Below, in pieces: positions 1-7,264 of a stretch of DNA of 14,136 nucleotides. The stretch is from Acidobacteriota bacterium (GTDB lineage Bacteria; Acidobacteriota; Vicinamibacteria; Vicinamibacterales; 2-12-FULL-66-21). Position numbers and translations under genes: made by a program. The stretch lies in contig JACDDJ010000002.1 in the NCBI GenBank assembly GCA_013817065.1, positions 1 to 14,136 of the forward strand. The letters run 5' to 3'. The stretch's first letter is position 1. Each line of letters begins with the position of its first letter. The notes under the pieces were generated by a model. The model was given only the letters and a program-made list of their open reading frames with translations, did not search any database and had not been told where the DNA came from.

Positions 1-1
1 C

Positions 2-529
2 GGTTTCCTTTATGCCGGCTTGATGATGACGGCCGATGGTCCGAGAGTCATCGAGTTCAACGTGCGGTTCGGTGACCCTGAGGCGCAGGTTGTCATTCCG
101 ATGCTGGACGACGATCTCGCGCCCTACCTCGCCGCTGCCGCGGACGGAATGCTCGACGGCGCGCCACGATTCAGCGGCACTCCTCGGGTCGGCGTCGTGC
201 TGGCGTCACGAGGGTATCCTTCGTCTGCCGCGTCCGGGCTGCCGATCGCCGGTCTCGACGACGCCGGACGGCTTGAAGACGTACTCGTGTTTCATTCGGG
301 AACCACCATCGCGCCGGTGACGACAGGGTGCGGCAAGGCAGACGCCCGAGCGGCCTCGTTCGGCAGGAGCGAGCAGGTCTTGACGGCCGGCGGCCGCGTG
401 CTCACCGTCGTCGCGACCGGCGACAATTATCAAACTGCGATCGATCGCGCCTACGCGGCGGTCGCGAAGATCTCGTTCGACGGCATGCAGTTCCGCCGCG
501 ACATTGGAAGAAAGGCACTGGCATCGTGA
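2..529 (+). CDS. purD: Phosphoribosylamine--glycine ligase (GAR synthetase), C-terminal part; 5' end outside the window
   Basis: The frame is open from base 2 to the TGA at 527-529, giving about 175 C-terminal residues of a protein usually about 420-430 aa. PurD joins phosphoribosylamine and glycine with ATP to give GAR, the second step of purine synthesis, in the cytoplasm. The visible start reads GFLYAGLMMTADGPRVIEFN, followed by VRFGDPEAQ, the ATP-grasp core with the metal-binding Glu and Asn that is highly conserved in PurD. The rest matches the C-terminal domain, with GVVLASRGYP in the middle and the VTTGCGKAD and GGRVLTVVATGD segments after it. The ATG codons at 23-28 are internal to the domain and are not starts. 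The stop overlaps the purE start by 4 nt, so the two are probably translationally coupled. Identity is secure; only the N-terminal domain is missing. Confidence 0.95.
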   Translation, partial: GFLYAGLMMTADGPRVIEFNVRFGDPEAQVVIPMLDDDLAPYLAAAADGMLDGAPRFSGTPRVGVVLASRGYPSSAASGLPIAGLDDAGRLEDVLVFHSGTTIAPVTTGCGKADARAASFGRSEQVLTAGGRVLTVVATGDNYQTAIDRAYAAVAKISFDGMQFRRDIGRKALAS

Positions 530-1032
530 AGAGCATCTCGGTCCTCATTCTCATGGGTTCTGATTCCGACGCGCCCGTCATGCAGGGCGCCGCCGACATC
601 CTCACGGAGTTCCAGATCCCGTGGGAGATGACCGTTGCGTCTGCCCACCGTTCTCCGGAACGCGCGACCCGGCTCGTCGCCGAGGCGCCCGGACGTGGCG
701 TCAAGGTCTTCATCGTTGGCGCCGGCGCCGCCGCACACCTGGCGGGAGTCGTTGCCGCGCACTCGTCCATGCCGGTGATCGGCGTTCCGATCGATTCGTC
801 GGCGCTCAAGGGGCTCGACGCGTTGCTCTCGACCGTCCAGATGCCGCCCGGCGTTCCGGTCGCCACCGTGTCGATTGGAAAGCCCGGGGCCACCAATGCC
901 GGCGTTCTCGCCGCGCAGATCCTCGCCGTCGGCGATCCCGACATCGCCGACCGACTCGTCGCTTACAAGAAGCGCTTGGCCGAGAAGGTCGAGGCCGCCG
1001 CCGCGAAGCTCGAGGCCGCGCGTAGCACGTAG
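526..1032 (+). CDS. purE: N5-carboxyaminoimidazole ribonucleotide mutase / AIR carboxylase catalytic subunit
   Basis: This 168-aa protein has the usual length for bacterial class I PurE, which converts N5-CAIR to CAIR in an octameric cytoplasmic enzyme. MGSDSD (residues 10-15) is the nucleotide-binding loop. SAHRSP (39-44) carries the conserved histidine H41, and GAGAAAHL (65-72) and IGVPIDSSALKGLDALLSTV follow. The GTG start at 526 is chosen because homology begins at once (KSISVLILMGSDSD) and because it overlaps the purD stop as GTGA. An upstream in-frame extension would only run through purD in a wrong frame. The C-terminal 25 or so residues are Lys/Glu/Ala-rich and probably helical. The stop lies inside a small GTAGCAC tandem repeat. 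No purK is adjacent, so whether the cell uses PurK/N5-CAIR cannot be decided here. Confidence 0.95.
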   Translation: MKSISVLILMGSDSDAPVMQGAADILTEFQIPWEMTVASAHRSPERATRLVAEAPGRGVKVFIVGAGAAAHLAGVVAAHSSMPVIGVPIDSSALKGLDALLSTVQMPPGVPVATVSIGKPGATNAGVLAAQILAVGDPDIADRLVAYKKRLAEKVEAAAAKLEAARST

Positions 1033-1037
1033 CACGT
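1022..1037 (+). repeat. Short tandem repeat (GTAGCAC, just over two copies) spanning the purE stop
   Basis: GTAGCAC occurs at 1022-1028 and 1029-1035 and is followed by GT. The second copy supplies the TAG stop of purE (1030-1032), and the repeat runs into the 7-nt gap before mtaB. It may be a slippage product or a fragment of an intergenic repeat. No function is evident. Confidence 0.5.
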
Positions 1038-1039
1038 TT

Positions 1040-2437
1040 ATGAAGTTCTCCATCCTCACATTCGGCTGCCGGGTCAATCAGGCGGACTCGCTTCGCCTCG
1101 AAGAGGATCTGAGGCGGCGTGGTGGAGAGCCGGCGGCGTCGAGCGAGGCCGACATCGTCGTGGTGAATACGTGTTCGGTGACCGCAACCGCCGACCAGGG
1201 GGCCCGCCAGGCGATCCGGCGGGTCGCCCGGGAGAATCCGGCAGCGCGGATCGTTGCCACCGGCTGTTATGCGACGAGAAGCCCCGACGAACTCGCCTCC
1301 CTTCCGGGTGTCGTCCGCGTTGTCCGCAACGACTTGAAGCTGGACCTCGATGAGATCCTCGGACCGTCGACCGCGGAACGATTTGGTGACGGGGAAGGGC
1401 CTTGCGGCGAGTTGCTCCAGCCGGGTATGGCGGGTCGGACCGCGTTCACGCTGCGGGTGCAGACCGGCTGCGATCAACCCTGCTCCTACTGCATCATCCC
1501 GACGACCCGCGGCCGTGGCCGCAGTCTGCCGGTCGCACACGTCGTGAATGAGGCAACGCGAGTCGCCCAGGCCGGCTTCAAGGAGATCGCGCTGACAGGC
1601 GTCCATCTCGGATCGTACGGCCGTGACCTCGACGTGCCGTCCTCGCTGTTCGACCTGCTGTATGCACTGGCGGCCATTGAAGCGGACGTCACGTTCCGCA
1701 TCAGTTCGTTGGAACCGATGGATTGCACGCCGGAGCTGGTCGACCTCGTCGCGCTCAGCGGCGGGCGATTCGCGCCGCACTTTCATCTTCCGTTGCAGCA
1801 CGGCAGCGACAGGATGTTGCGCGCCATGCGCCGGCCCTACACCCAGGGCTTCTACGCTGACCTTGTCGTCACGATCGTGGAGAAGCTTCCGCACGCCTCG
1901 ATCGGCACCGACATGATCGTTGGCTTCCCCGGCGAGTCCGATGCGGACTTTGGAGAGAGCCTCGACTACCTGTCAGGGGCACCGCTGTCGCACGTCCACG
2001 TGTTCCCCTACTCGGATCGTCCGGGCACCGAGGCATCACTTCTCAGCAACAAGGTGCCCGGACAGGTTGTGCGCCAGAGAGGCGCCGCGCTCCGGCAGGT
2101 TGGTGCGACGCTGTCGGCGCGATTCCAAAGTTCGCAGATTGGCAGCATCCGTCCTGGGCTGACGCTAGAGGACGGCACGCTGGTCGTGACGGATAACTAT
2201 CTGAAGGTTCGGATTTCTCAGGGCCATGCCCGAAATGAGCGTGTGCTCGTCCAACTAATCACTCCAGTGACGGCTGTTACTTGCATGCCTGTGCAGATCG
2301 GGAGTCAAGATGAGACTGCTGACGTCGGTGTGGACATTGGTCGTCTTGATGGCACCCCCCGCGCTCGCTCAGACCGACATCCTGTTCGCCGAGTTATACC
2401 TGCCCGACGAAATCGACCGGTGGTACAACCAAGGTGA
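1040..2437 (+). CDS. mtaB: MiaB/MtaB-family tRNA methylthiotransferase (radical SAM), with an out-of-family C-terminal tail
   Basis: Members of this family use two Fe-S clusters and SAM to add a methylthio group to a tRNA base at position 37; the MtaB branch acts on t6A. The 465-aa frame has the N-terminal UPF0004 domain with its three cluster cysteines (C10 in FGCRVNQ, C45 in NTCSVT, C76 in TGCY). The radical-SAM CxxxCxxC motif follows (C144, C148, C151 in CDQPCSYC), and then a TRAM-like end (TDNYLKVRI). FGCRVNQAD and the short UPF0004 domain favour MtaB over MiaB or RimO. The ATG at 1040 is chosen because homology starts there, 7 nt after purE; the frame stays open upstream to 875 but runs inside purE. 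Family-like sequence ends near base 2256. The last 60 or so residues (2257-2437) look unlike the family and overlap the next gene by 128 nt, suggesting loss of the original stop. Confidence 0.9.
   Translation: MKFSILTFGCRVNQADSLRLEEDLRRRGGEPAASSEADIVVVNTCSVTATADQGARQAIRRVARENPAARIVATGCYATRSPDELASLPGVVRVVRNDLKLDLDEILGPSTAERFGDGEGPCGELLQPGMAGRTAFTLRVQTGCDQPCSYCIIPTTRGRGRSLPVAHVVNEATRVAQAGFKEIALTGVHLGSYGRDLDVPSSLFDLLYALAAIEADVTFRISSLEPMDCTPELVDLVALSGGRFAPHFHLPLQHGSDRMLRAMRRPYTQGFYADLVVTIVEKLPHASIGTDMIVGFPGESDADFGESLDYLSGAPLSHVHVFPYSDRPGTEASLLSNKVPGQVVRQRGAALRQVGATLSARFQSSQIGSIRPGLTLEDGTLVVTDNYLKVRISQGHARNERVLVQLITPVTAVTCMPVQIGSQDETADVGVDIGRLDGTPRARSDRHPVRRVIPARRNRPVVQPR
2300..2304 (+). promoter_or_regulatory. 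Ribosome binding site of the secreted unknown protein
   Basis: GGGAG lies 5 nt before the ATG at 2310, inside the mtaB reading frame. It is a better Shine-Dalgarno than most in the window and supports a real start here despite the 128-nt overlap. Confidence 0.6.
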
Positions 2438-3089
2438 GTACCCTCGGCTATCCCGGCTATGCGATCTCGGCGACCGCAGCACCGCGTGTTATGCGCGTGA
2501 ATTCCGGAGTAAGGAGTGGACGCTGGCATCGCTCCACGCCTCTCCAACCATGAACGCGCGGCAACTCGGAACACTCGTGGCGGTCGGCGCGTACACGCCG
2601 GAACACCATATCCATATCCGCATCGACTACCAACCTCCCAAGGGCAAGCGGGTCGTCTGGATTTCGAACGTCGGTGACTGGGGCTATGGTCTGGACCTCT
2701 TTGTAATTGGCCGTCGTGGCTCGTGGCTCCAATTGCCGCCGGGCCCGTTCCCTCAGCCTGTGTGGATTCAGACACAAAGGAACGGCTTGAGCGGTGGAGC
2801 CGGCTCCATAGTGGGGACAGTCATAGCGATCGCGCAGGGAGTTCAAGGGGTCAACGCCTCAACCGGCCGACGAACTGAGCTTCCGGCGGACCGCAACTAC
2901 GTCATCGAGCGGATTACTGGAGGACAGGCTTTCGTTCGTCAGGAAGTAGGCGCCGACATGCCTTGTGAAGGGGCCGAAGAAGAAAAGGAGGTTCCAACGG
3001 CGACAACGCCTAGATTTCGAGTTTTGAAGGACCTGTTCGACAAAACCGGCCGCCCTAAGGTGACTATTGCTTACGGCCGTGGCTGCTAA
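2310..3089 (+). CDS. Unknown secreted protein with Sec signal peptide
   Basis: I do not recognise this 259-aa protein. It begins with a clear signal peptide: MR, then a hydrophobic run through residue 17, then ALA followed by Q, with likely cleavage after A20. The mature part has four cysteines (C51, C60, C219 and the very last residue C259), which could form disulfides outside the cytoplasm. A Trp/Gly-rich middle part (about 115-153, with VVWISNVGDWGYG and RRGSWLQLP) has the look of a small beta-rich or SH3-like fold, but this is only a resemblance. A Glu-rich patch (EEEKE, 223-227) is followed by a basic tail. The start is supported by GGGAG 5 nt upstream. Codons such as AGA, TTA and CTA and a 53-57% GC 3' end contrast with the neighbouring genes, hinting at later acquisition or weak constraint. 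It overlaps mtaB at the front and rlmN by 4 nt at the end. Confidence 0.75.
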   Translation: MRLLTSVWTLVVLMAPPALAQTDILFAELYLPDEIDRWYNQGEYPRLSRLCDLGDRSTACYAREFRSKEWTLASLHASPTMNARQLGTLVAVGAYTPEHHIHIRIDYQPPKGKRVVWISNVGDWGYGLDLFVIGRRGSWLQLPPGPFPQPVWIQTQRNGLSGGAGSIVGTVIAIAQGVQGVNASTGRRTELPADRNYVIERITGGQAFVRQEVGADMPCEGAEEEKEVPTATTPRFRVLKDLFDKTGRPKVTIAYGRGC

Positions 3090-4171
3090 GCGCCCTGTTC
3101 CATGAGGCTCGCCAGGCGGCGGCCGGGTGCCTGCGTCTTCTTGCTTTCGGTGATCAGCTGACCGCAGGCGGCGCGGATGTCGCGGCCGCGGGATTTCCGC
3201 ACCGATACCGTGACGCCGTGATCGGCGAGGATCCGCGCGAATTGATTGACCCGCGCATCTGACGGTCGATCGAACGGAATACCGGCTGCTTCATTCAGCG
3301 GCAGCAGGTTGACCTTGCCGCGGATCCCGTGCAGCAGTCTGACCAGCCGTCTTGCGTCCTCGGGCGTGTCGTTCACTTCGTTGAGCATCACGTACTCGAA
3401 CGTGATCCGTTCGCGCCGCTTGACGGGGAATCGGCGGCAGGCGTCGAGCAGGTCCTTCAGCCCGTATTTCCGATTGAGCGGAACGAGCATGTCGCGCTGG
3501 TCTTCCGTCGTCGAATGCAGCGAGATCGCCAGGTTCGGCATCACCGGCTCGGTCGCGAGCCGCTCGAGGGCGGGCAGCACACCAACGGTTGAAAGCGTGA
3601 TTCGCCGCGCCGAGATGGCGAGACCATGCTCGTCATTCAGAATCCGCAGGGCCTTCATCGTCGCTTCATAGTTGTGCAACGGCTCGCCCATCCCCATCAG
3701 CACGATGTTGAAGCGAACGTCCAGCATCTGCAGTTCGCGCGCGAGCACGCGAACCTGGCCGGCAATCTCGCTGGCCGTGAGGTTCCTGTCGATCCCCATC
3801 CTGCCGGTCAGGCAGAACGCGCATTTCATCGCGCAACCGACCTGGGTGGAGATGCAGAAGGTCTGGGATGGCGTATCCGGGATGAAGACGGACTCAATCT
3901 GTTTCCCGTCGCTCAGCCGCAAGAGCAGCTTCGTCGTCCCGTCGATCGACCGTTCCTTGCCCTCGACTTGCGGCGTATGGATCTCGACTTCGCTGGAAAG
4001 CTGCTGGCGGACTTCCCGGCCGAGGTCCGTCATGAGCGCGAGATCTGTTATGCCGCGCTTGTGAATCCACTGGAAGATCTGGCGCCCGTGGAACTTCGGA
4101 TGGCCGAGGCGCACCAGTTCCTGCTCGAGTTCGTGCAGTTCGAGGCCGGCGAGATCGATCTTGGCAGTCAT
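3086..4171 (-). CDS. rlmN: Dual-specificity 23S rRNA (A2503-C2) / tRNA (A37-C2) methyltransferase
   Basis: RlmN is a radical-SAM enzyme that methylates C2 of A2503 in 23S rRNA and of A37 in some tRNAs, tuning translational accuracy. The 361-aa product shows the radical-SAM motif CxxxCxxC (C113, C117, C120 in CAMKCAFC). It also has both mechanistic cysteines: C106, matching E. coli C118, and C336 in RAACGQL, the methyl-carrying cysteine. LMGMGEPLHNY and the conserved STVGV segment are present. The start at 4171 (MTAKIDLAGLELHELEQ) is chosen because family homology begins there; the frame is open to 4288, but those 39 residues look like translated spacer. It is the only gene on the - strand, transcribed divergently from the M16 peptidase and convergently with the secreted protein, so it interrupts any mtaB-to-purB operon. 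Confidence 0.96.
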   Translation of the reverse strand: MTAKIDLAGLELHELEQELVRLGHPKFHGRQIFQWIHKRGITDLALMTDLGREVRQQLSSEVEIHTPQVEGKERSIDGTTKLLLRLSDGKQIESVFIPDTPSQTFCISTQVGCAMKCAFCLTGRMGIDRNLTASEIAGQVRVLARELQMLDVRFNIVLMGMGEPLHNYEATMKALRILNDEHGLAISARRITLSTVGVLPALERLATEPVMPNLAISLHSTTEDQRDMLVPLNRKYGLKDLLDACRRFPVKRRERITFEYVMLNEVNDTPEDARRLVRLLHGIRGKVNLLPLNEAAGIPFDRPSDARVNQFARILADHGVTVSVRKSRGRDIRAACGQLITESKKTQAPGRRLASLMEQGA

Positions 4172-4371
4172 GATGGGGCCTACCGGTGACGCGGAGAACT
4201 CCGAGTGTACTATGTCGCCGATTCGATCCGAGCTGAGCCGGTGGGGCGCCGCCAGCCGTCCACCGGGATGTCGGCCGCTTCCGCTCACGTCTCCAGATGT
4301 GATATCATTCCTCTTTCGCCGCTCACAGCTAACTCCTTAATAATCAATAGTTTCCGGCAGTCCATCCAAGT
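4172..4371. promoter_or_regulatory. Divergent spacer between rlmN and the M16 peptidase; probable site of two promoters
   Basis: This 200-bp gap must hold the start signals for rlmN (leftward) and probably for the peptidase and downstream genes (rightward). The half next to the peptidase is markedly AT-rich for this genome, especially 4297-4350 (TGATATCA at 4299-4306, TTAATAATCAATAG at 4337-4350), as expected of a promoter. I could not fit a convincing -35/-10 pair on either strand. CCGCTCAC occurs twice, 38 nt apart (4281-4288 and 4319-4326), which may be chance. No RNA gene or terminator is seen. Confidence 0.4.
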
Positions 4372-5628
4372 ATGGTCGTTCGCGAGGTCCTCGATAACGG
4401 ACTAAGGCTCATCACCGAGACGATGCCGCATGTCCGCTCCGTCACCATCGGCGTGTGGCTCACGCGGGGGTCACGTCACGAGTCGGATGCCCGCAGCGGC
4501 ATCGCGCATTTCGTCGAGCACATGCTGTTCAAGGGTAGTGACACTCGAACCGCGGAAGACATCGCGCAGTCCATCGACTCGATCGGTGGTCAGCTCGACG
4601 CCTTCACCTCGAAGGAATACGCGAGCTACTACATCAAGGTCCTCGACGAGCACCTGCCACTCGCCGTGGACGTGCTCTCTGACATCGTCCTGCGGCCGGC
4701 TTTCGCGGCTGAGGAAATCGAGCGCGAAAAGAAGGTGATCCTCGAAGAGATCAAGATGGTCGAGGACACGCCAGACGATCTCGTCCATGAGGTCTTCACG
4801 CAATACTTCTGGGAAGGTCACCCGCTTGGCCGACCGATCCTCGGCTCCAGGGAGACCGTCGAAGGGCTGACCCAGGATGCGATCCGCGAGTACTTCGGCG
4901 GCGCCTACGTCGGATCCAACATCATCGTTTCCGCGGCCGGTAACATCGAGCATGCGAAGGTCCGGGATCTGATCCAGCAGGCCTTTGGGTCGGTAAAACG
5001 CGATGGCGAGCCGCTGAACGGGACGCCACCCAGAGTTGTCCCGCAGGTGATCACGCGGACGAAAGAGATCGAACAGAGTCACGTCTGTCTCGGGACGACC
5101 AGCTATCCGCAACGCCACGATGATCGCTACGTCAGCTACATCCTCAACACCGTTCTCGGTGGGTCGATGAGCTCGCGACTGTTTCAGAATGTGCGTGAGA
5201 AGCGCGGGCTGGCGTACTCGGTGTTCAGCGGGATGAGCGCGTATCGAGACGCCGGCAATCTCACGATCTACGCCGGCTGCGCGAATGATGCGATCGAGGA
5301 GGTTGTAGACCTCTGCGTCGTCGAGCTCAAAGCCCTGAAGCGGACGCCGGTGCCGGAGTCGGAATTACGCCGGGCCAAGGACCACCTGAAGGGCAGTCTC
5401 ATGCTGAGCCTGGAGAATACCGCCAGCCGCATGTCGCACCTAGCGCGTCAGGAGATCTACTTTGACCGGCACTTCGGTCTCGACGAGACGCTCGCCGGGG
5501 TGGAGAGCGTCTCGGCTGAGGATGTACAGCGTGTCGCGAATGAGCTCTTTGGCGGCGGACAGCTTGCCGCAACCGTCGTCGGATCGGGCACGCCGGATCT
5601 GACGACCGAACGCCTTGCATTGCAGTAG
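4372..5628 (+). CDS. M16-family zinc metallopeptidase (processing peptidase / PqqL-like, single-domain-pair form)
   Basis: The 418-aa protein matches the short bacterial M16B peptidases related to mitochondrial processing peptidase. The inverted zinc motif HxxEH is at residues 46-50 (HFVEH: H46, E49, H50), and the third ligand is in VILEEI (E126), 76 residues after H50. The C-terminal half contains LGGSMSSRLFQNVREKRGLAYSV, with the Arg and Tyr that bind substrate in this family, so catalytic and inactive-like halves sit in one chain. There is no signal peptide, which suggests a cytoplasmic role in degrading oligopeptides or processing a partner. Homology starts at the ATG (VREVLDNGLRLITE); no strong ribosome binding site is visible. 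It is the first + strand gene after the divergent spacer and may be co-transcribed with purB, 53 nt downstream. The natural substrate is unknown. Confidence 0.92.
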   Translation: MVVREVLDNGLRLITETMPHVRSVTIGVWLTRGSRHESDARSGIAHFVEHMLFKGSDTRTAEDIAQSIDSIGGQLDAFTSKEYASYYIKVLDEHLPLAVDVLSDIVLRPAFAAEEIEREKKVILEEIKMVEDTPDDLVHEVFTQYFWEGHPLGRPILGSRETVEGLTQDAIREYFGGAYVGSNIIVSAAGNIEHAKVRDLIQQAFGSVKRDGEPLNGTPPRVVPQVITRTKEIEQSHVCLGTTSYPQRHDDRYVSYILNTVLGGSMSSRLFQNVREKRGLAYSVFSGMSAYRDAGNLTIYAGCANDAIEEVVDLCVVELKALKRTPVPESELRRAKDHLKGSLMLSLENTASRMSHLARQEIYFDRHFGLDETLAGVESVSAEDVQRVANELFGGGQLAATVVGSGTPDLTTERLALQ

Positions 5629-5660
5629 CGGGGATTTGGTCGAATGTTCAGCCGGGGTCT

Positions 5661-5678
5661 GGGGCGGAGCCCCATTTT
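5661..5678 (+). terminator. Small GC hairpin followed by a short T run, upstream of purB
   Basis: GGGGC (5661-5665) and GCCCC (5669-5673) form a perfect 5-bp stem with a GGA loop, followed by ATTTTA. The shape is like a weak intrinsic terminator after the peptidase gene. It also holds the only purine-rich stretch near the purB start (ATG at 5682), so it could instead influence purB translation. The T run is short, so a terminator role is uncertain. Confidence 0.35.
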
Positions 5679-5681
5679 AGA

Positions 5682-6977
5682 ATGATTCGACGCTACACGA
5701 ACCCCGAGATGGGGGCCATCTGGAGCGAGCAGCGGCGTTACGAGACGTGGCTCGAGGTCGAGCTCGCAGCGACCGATGCGATGGCCGAAGCCGGTATCGT
5801 GCCGGTCGAGGCCGCCCGGGAGTTGCGGGCGAAAGCCGCATTCGACATCGACCGCATCGAAGAGATCGAGGGCATCACCCATCACGACGTGATTGCCTTC
5901 ACCACCGCGGTCGCTGAGAAAGTCGGTCCAGCGGCGCGCTGGCTGCACTTCGGCCTGACGTCGTCCGACGTCGTCGACACCGCGCAGGCCTTGCAGATGC
6001 GCCAGGCCTGTGACCTGATCATCCGCGGCGTTGCCGGCGCGATGGACGCCGTCCGGGTCCGCGCCGAGGAACACCGTCGAACACCAATGATCGGTCGCAC
6101 GCATGGTGTGCATGCCGAGCCGATGACGTTGGGTGTGAAGCTGGCGCTGTGGTATGCCGAGCTTCAGCGAAACCTGGATCGGATGCTTCGGGCTCGCGAG
6201 GTGATCACTGTCGGCAAGATCTCCGGGGCGGTCGGGACGTTCGCGCATCTCGACCCGTCTATCGAAGCGAAGGTCTGCGAGACGCTCGGTCTCCAGCCTG
6301 CTCCGGTTTCCTCCCAGGTCATCCAGCGGGACCGTCACGCCGAACTGATGACCGCACTGGCGATCACGGCGGCCTCGCTCGAAAAATTCGCGCTCGAGAT
6401 CCGCGGCCTGCAGAAGACCGAGATCGGCGAAGTCGAAGAGCCGTTTGCCAAGGGGCAGAAGGGCTCCTCCGCAATGCCGCACAAGCGCAATCCGATTGGC
6501 TGCGAGCAGATCACCGGCCTGGCGAGGTTGATCCGCAGCAACGCGATGGCGGCGCTCGAGAACATCGCTCTCTGGCACGAGCGGGACATCTCGCATTCCT
6601 CAGTGGAACGCGTGATCCTGCCGGATAGCTTCATCGCGCTGGACCACATGCTCCGCCGATTCACGCGGATTGCCTCCGGGATGGTCGTGTATCCGGACCG
6701 GATGCTGCAGAACCTCGGACGATCCCGCGGTGTGGTGTTCTCTGGAACCGTGCTGCTCGAGCTGGCGCGCCGCGGCATCTCACGCGAGCAGGCCTACGAG
6801 TGGGTGCAGCGGAATGCGATGCGGTCCTTCCACGAGCAGAAGGACTTCAAGGAGCTGCTGCTCGCCGACGCGGATCTGGTCAATGTCCTGCCGCCGGCCG
6901 AGATCGAAAAGGCGTTCGACCTGGATGATCAGCTGCGCAACGTGGACGCCATCTTCAAACGGGTGCTTGGATCATGA
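5682..6977 (+). CDS. purB: Adenylosuccinate lyase
   Basis: PurB releases fumarate from SAICAR (step 8 of the pathway) and from adenylosuccinate on the way to AMP. The 431-aa length is typical of the short Bacillus/Thermotoga type. The fumarase/aspartase superfamily signature SSAMPHKRNP is at residues 262-271, in the flexible loop carrying the catalytic serine. GRTHGVHAEP (138-147) holds the conserved histidine pair, and LTSSDVVDT (92-100) is the third conserved region. The ATG at 5682 is chosen because homology begins with IRRYTNPEM. The TGA stop overlaps the purS start as ATGA (6974-6977), so purB and purS are probably translated in a coupled manner. A small hairpin precedes the gene. Nothing appears broken or missing. 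Confidence 0.97.
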   Translation: MIRRYTNPEMGAIWSEQRRYETWLEVELAATDAMAEAGIVPVEAARELRAKAAFDIDRIEEIEGITHHDVIAFTTAVAEKVGPAARWLHFGLTSSDVVDTAQALQMRQACDLIIRGVAGAMDAVRVRAEEHRRTPMIGRTHGVHAEPMTLGVKLALWYAELQRNLDRMLRAREVITVGKISGAVGTFAHLDPSIEAKVCETLGLQPAPVSSQVIQRDRHAELMTALAITAASLEKFALEIRGLQKTEIGEVEEPFAKGQKGSSAMPHKRNPIGCEQITGLARLIRSNAMAALENIALWHERDISHSSVERVILPDSFIALDHMLRRFTRIASGMVVYPDRMLQNLGRSRGVVFSGTVLLELARRGISREQAYEWVQRNAMRSFHEQKDFKELLLADADLVNVLPPAEIEKAFDLDDQLRNVDAIFKRVLGS

Positions 6978-7213
6978 AAGCCAAAGTTTTCGTCACGCTG
7001 AAGCCGTCTGTCTTCGATCCGCAGGGGCGCACTATCGAAGAGGCGCTGCATTCACTGGGATACGCCGGTGTCGGCGACGTCCGCCAGGGGAAGTACTTCG
7101 AGCTGGAGATCGAAGCCGCCACCGCCGACAAGGCGCGCGAAGTTGCGTCGAGCGTGGCCGACAAGGTCCTCGCCAATCCGGTGATCGAGAGCTATCGGAT
7201 AGAAGTTGAATAG
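6974..7213 (+). CDS. purS: FGAM synthase subunit PurS
   Basis: PurS is the small structural subunit that joins PurQ to PurL in the three-part formylglycinamidine ribonucleotide synthase and helps channel ammonia from PurQ to PurL. The 79-aa product is of normal size. It starts MKAKVFVTLKPSVFDPQG, has the LGYAGVGDVRQGKYFELEI core, and ends CDS-typically in NPVIESYRIEVE. The ATG overlaps the purB stop. PurQ follows after 75 nt, a gap larger than others in this run and filled with repeat-like GC-rich sequence. Confidence 0.96.
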   Translation: MKAKVFVTLKPSVFDPQGRTIEEALHSLGYAGVGDVRQGKYFELEIEAATADKAREVASSVADKVLANPVIESYRIEVE

Positions 7214-7235
7214 CCGCGGTTGAAAAACGGCAAGT

Positions 7236-7264
7236 GAACGGCGCGAGCGCGAGCGAGCGCTGGC
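7236..7264. repeat. GAGCGAG-rich palindromic repeat in the purS-purQ gap, related to the purF insert
   Basis: The gap holds GAACGG at 7236-7241, then a run of GCGCGAG/CGAG units, with an AGCGC/GCGCT hairpin (7246-7250 and 7257-7261, 6-nt loop). GAACGG and GCGCGAGCGAG also occur, in the same order and close together, in each insert unit at the start of purF. The element is bracketed by two near-identical 10-mers (GGCAAGTGAA at 7229-7238 and GGCAACTGAA at 7262-7271), which could be a remnant of target duplication. I read it as a diverged or partial copy of the same family. It could act on the transcript between purS and purQ. Confidence 0.45.

Noticed and set aside
806..1894. A 362-codon - strand open frame opposite purE/mtaB, and similar long ones opposite purB (5457-6596), purL (9252-10088, 8016-8903) and purM (13022-13678)
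   Set aside because: All lie opposite secure conserved genes, have Arg-rich low-complexity translations and show no start signals. They are shadows.
2257..2437. Possible programmed frameshift joining mtaB to the secreted protein
   Set aside because: No slippery heptamer was noted. The downstream gene has its own ribosome binding site and a signal peptide that would be buried in a fusion.
4172..4288. Extended rlmN start giving 39 more N-terminal residues
   Set aside because: RlmN homology begins at MTAKIDLAGLELHELEQ (4171); the extra residues look like translated spacer DNA in a region expected to hold promoters.
4299..4306. TGATATCA, an 8-bp perfect palindrome in the divergent spacer, as an operator
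   Set aside because: The palindrome is short, does not extend into the flanks, and has no second copy nearby. Not enough to name a binding site.
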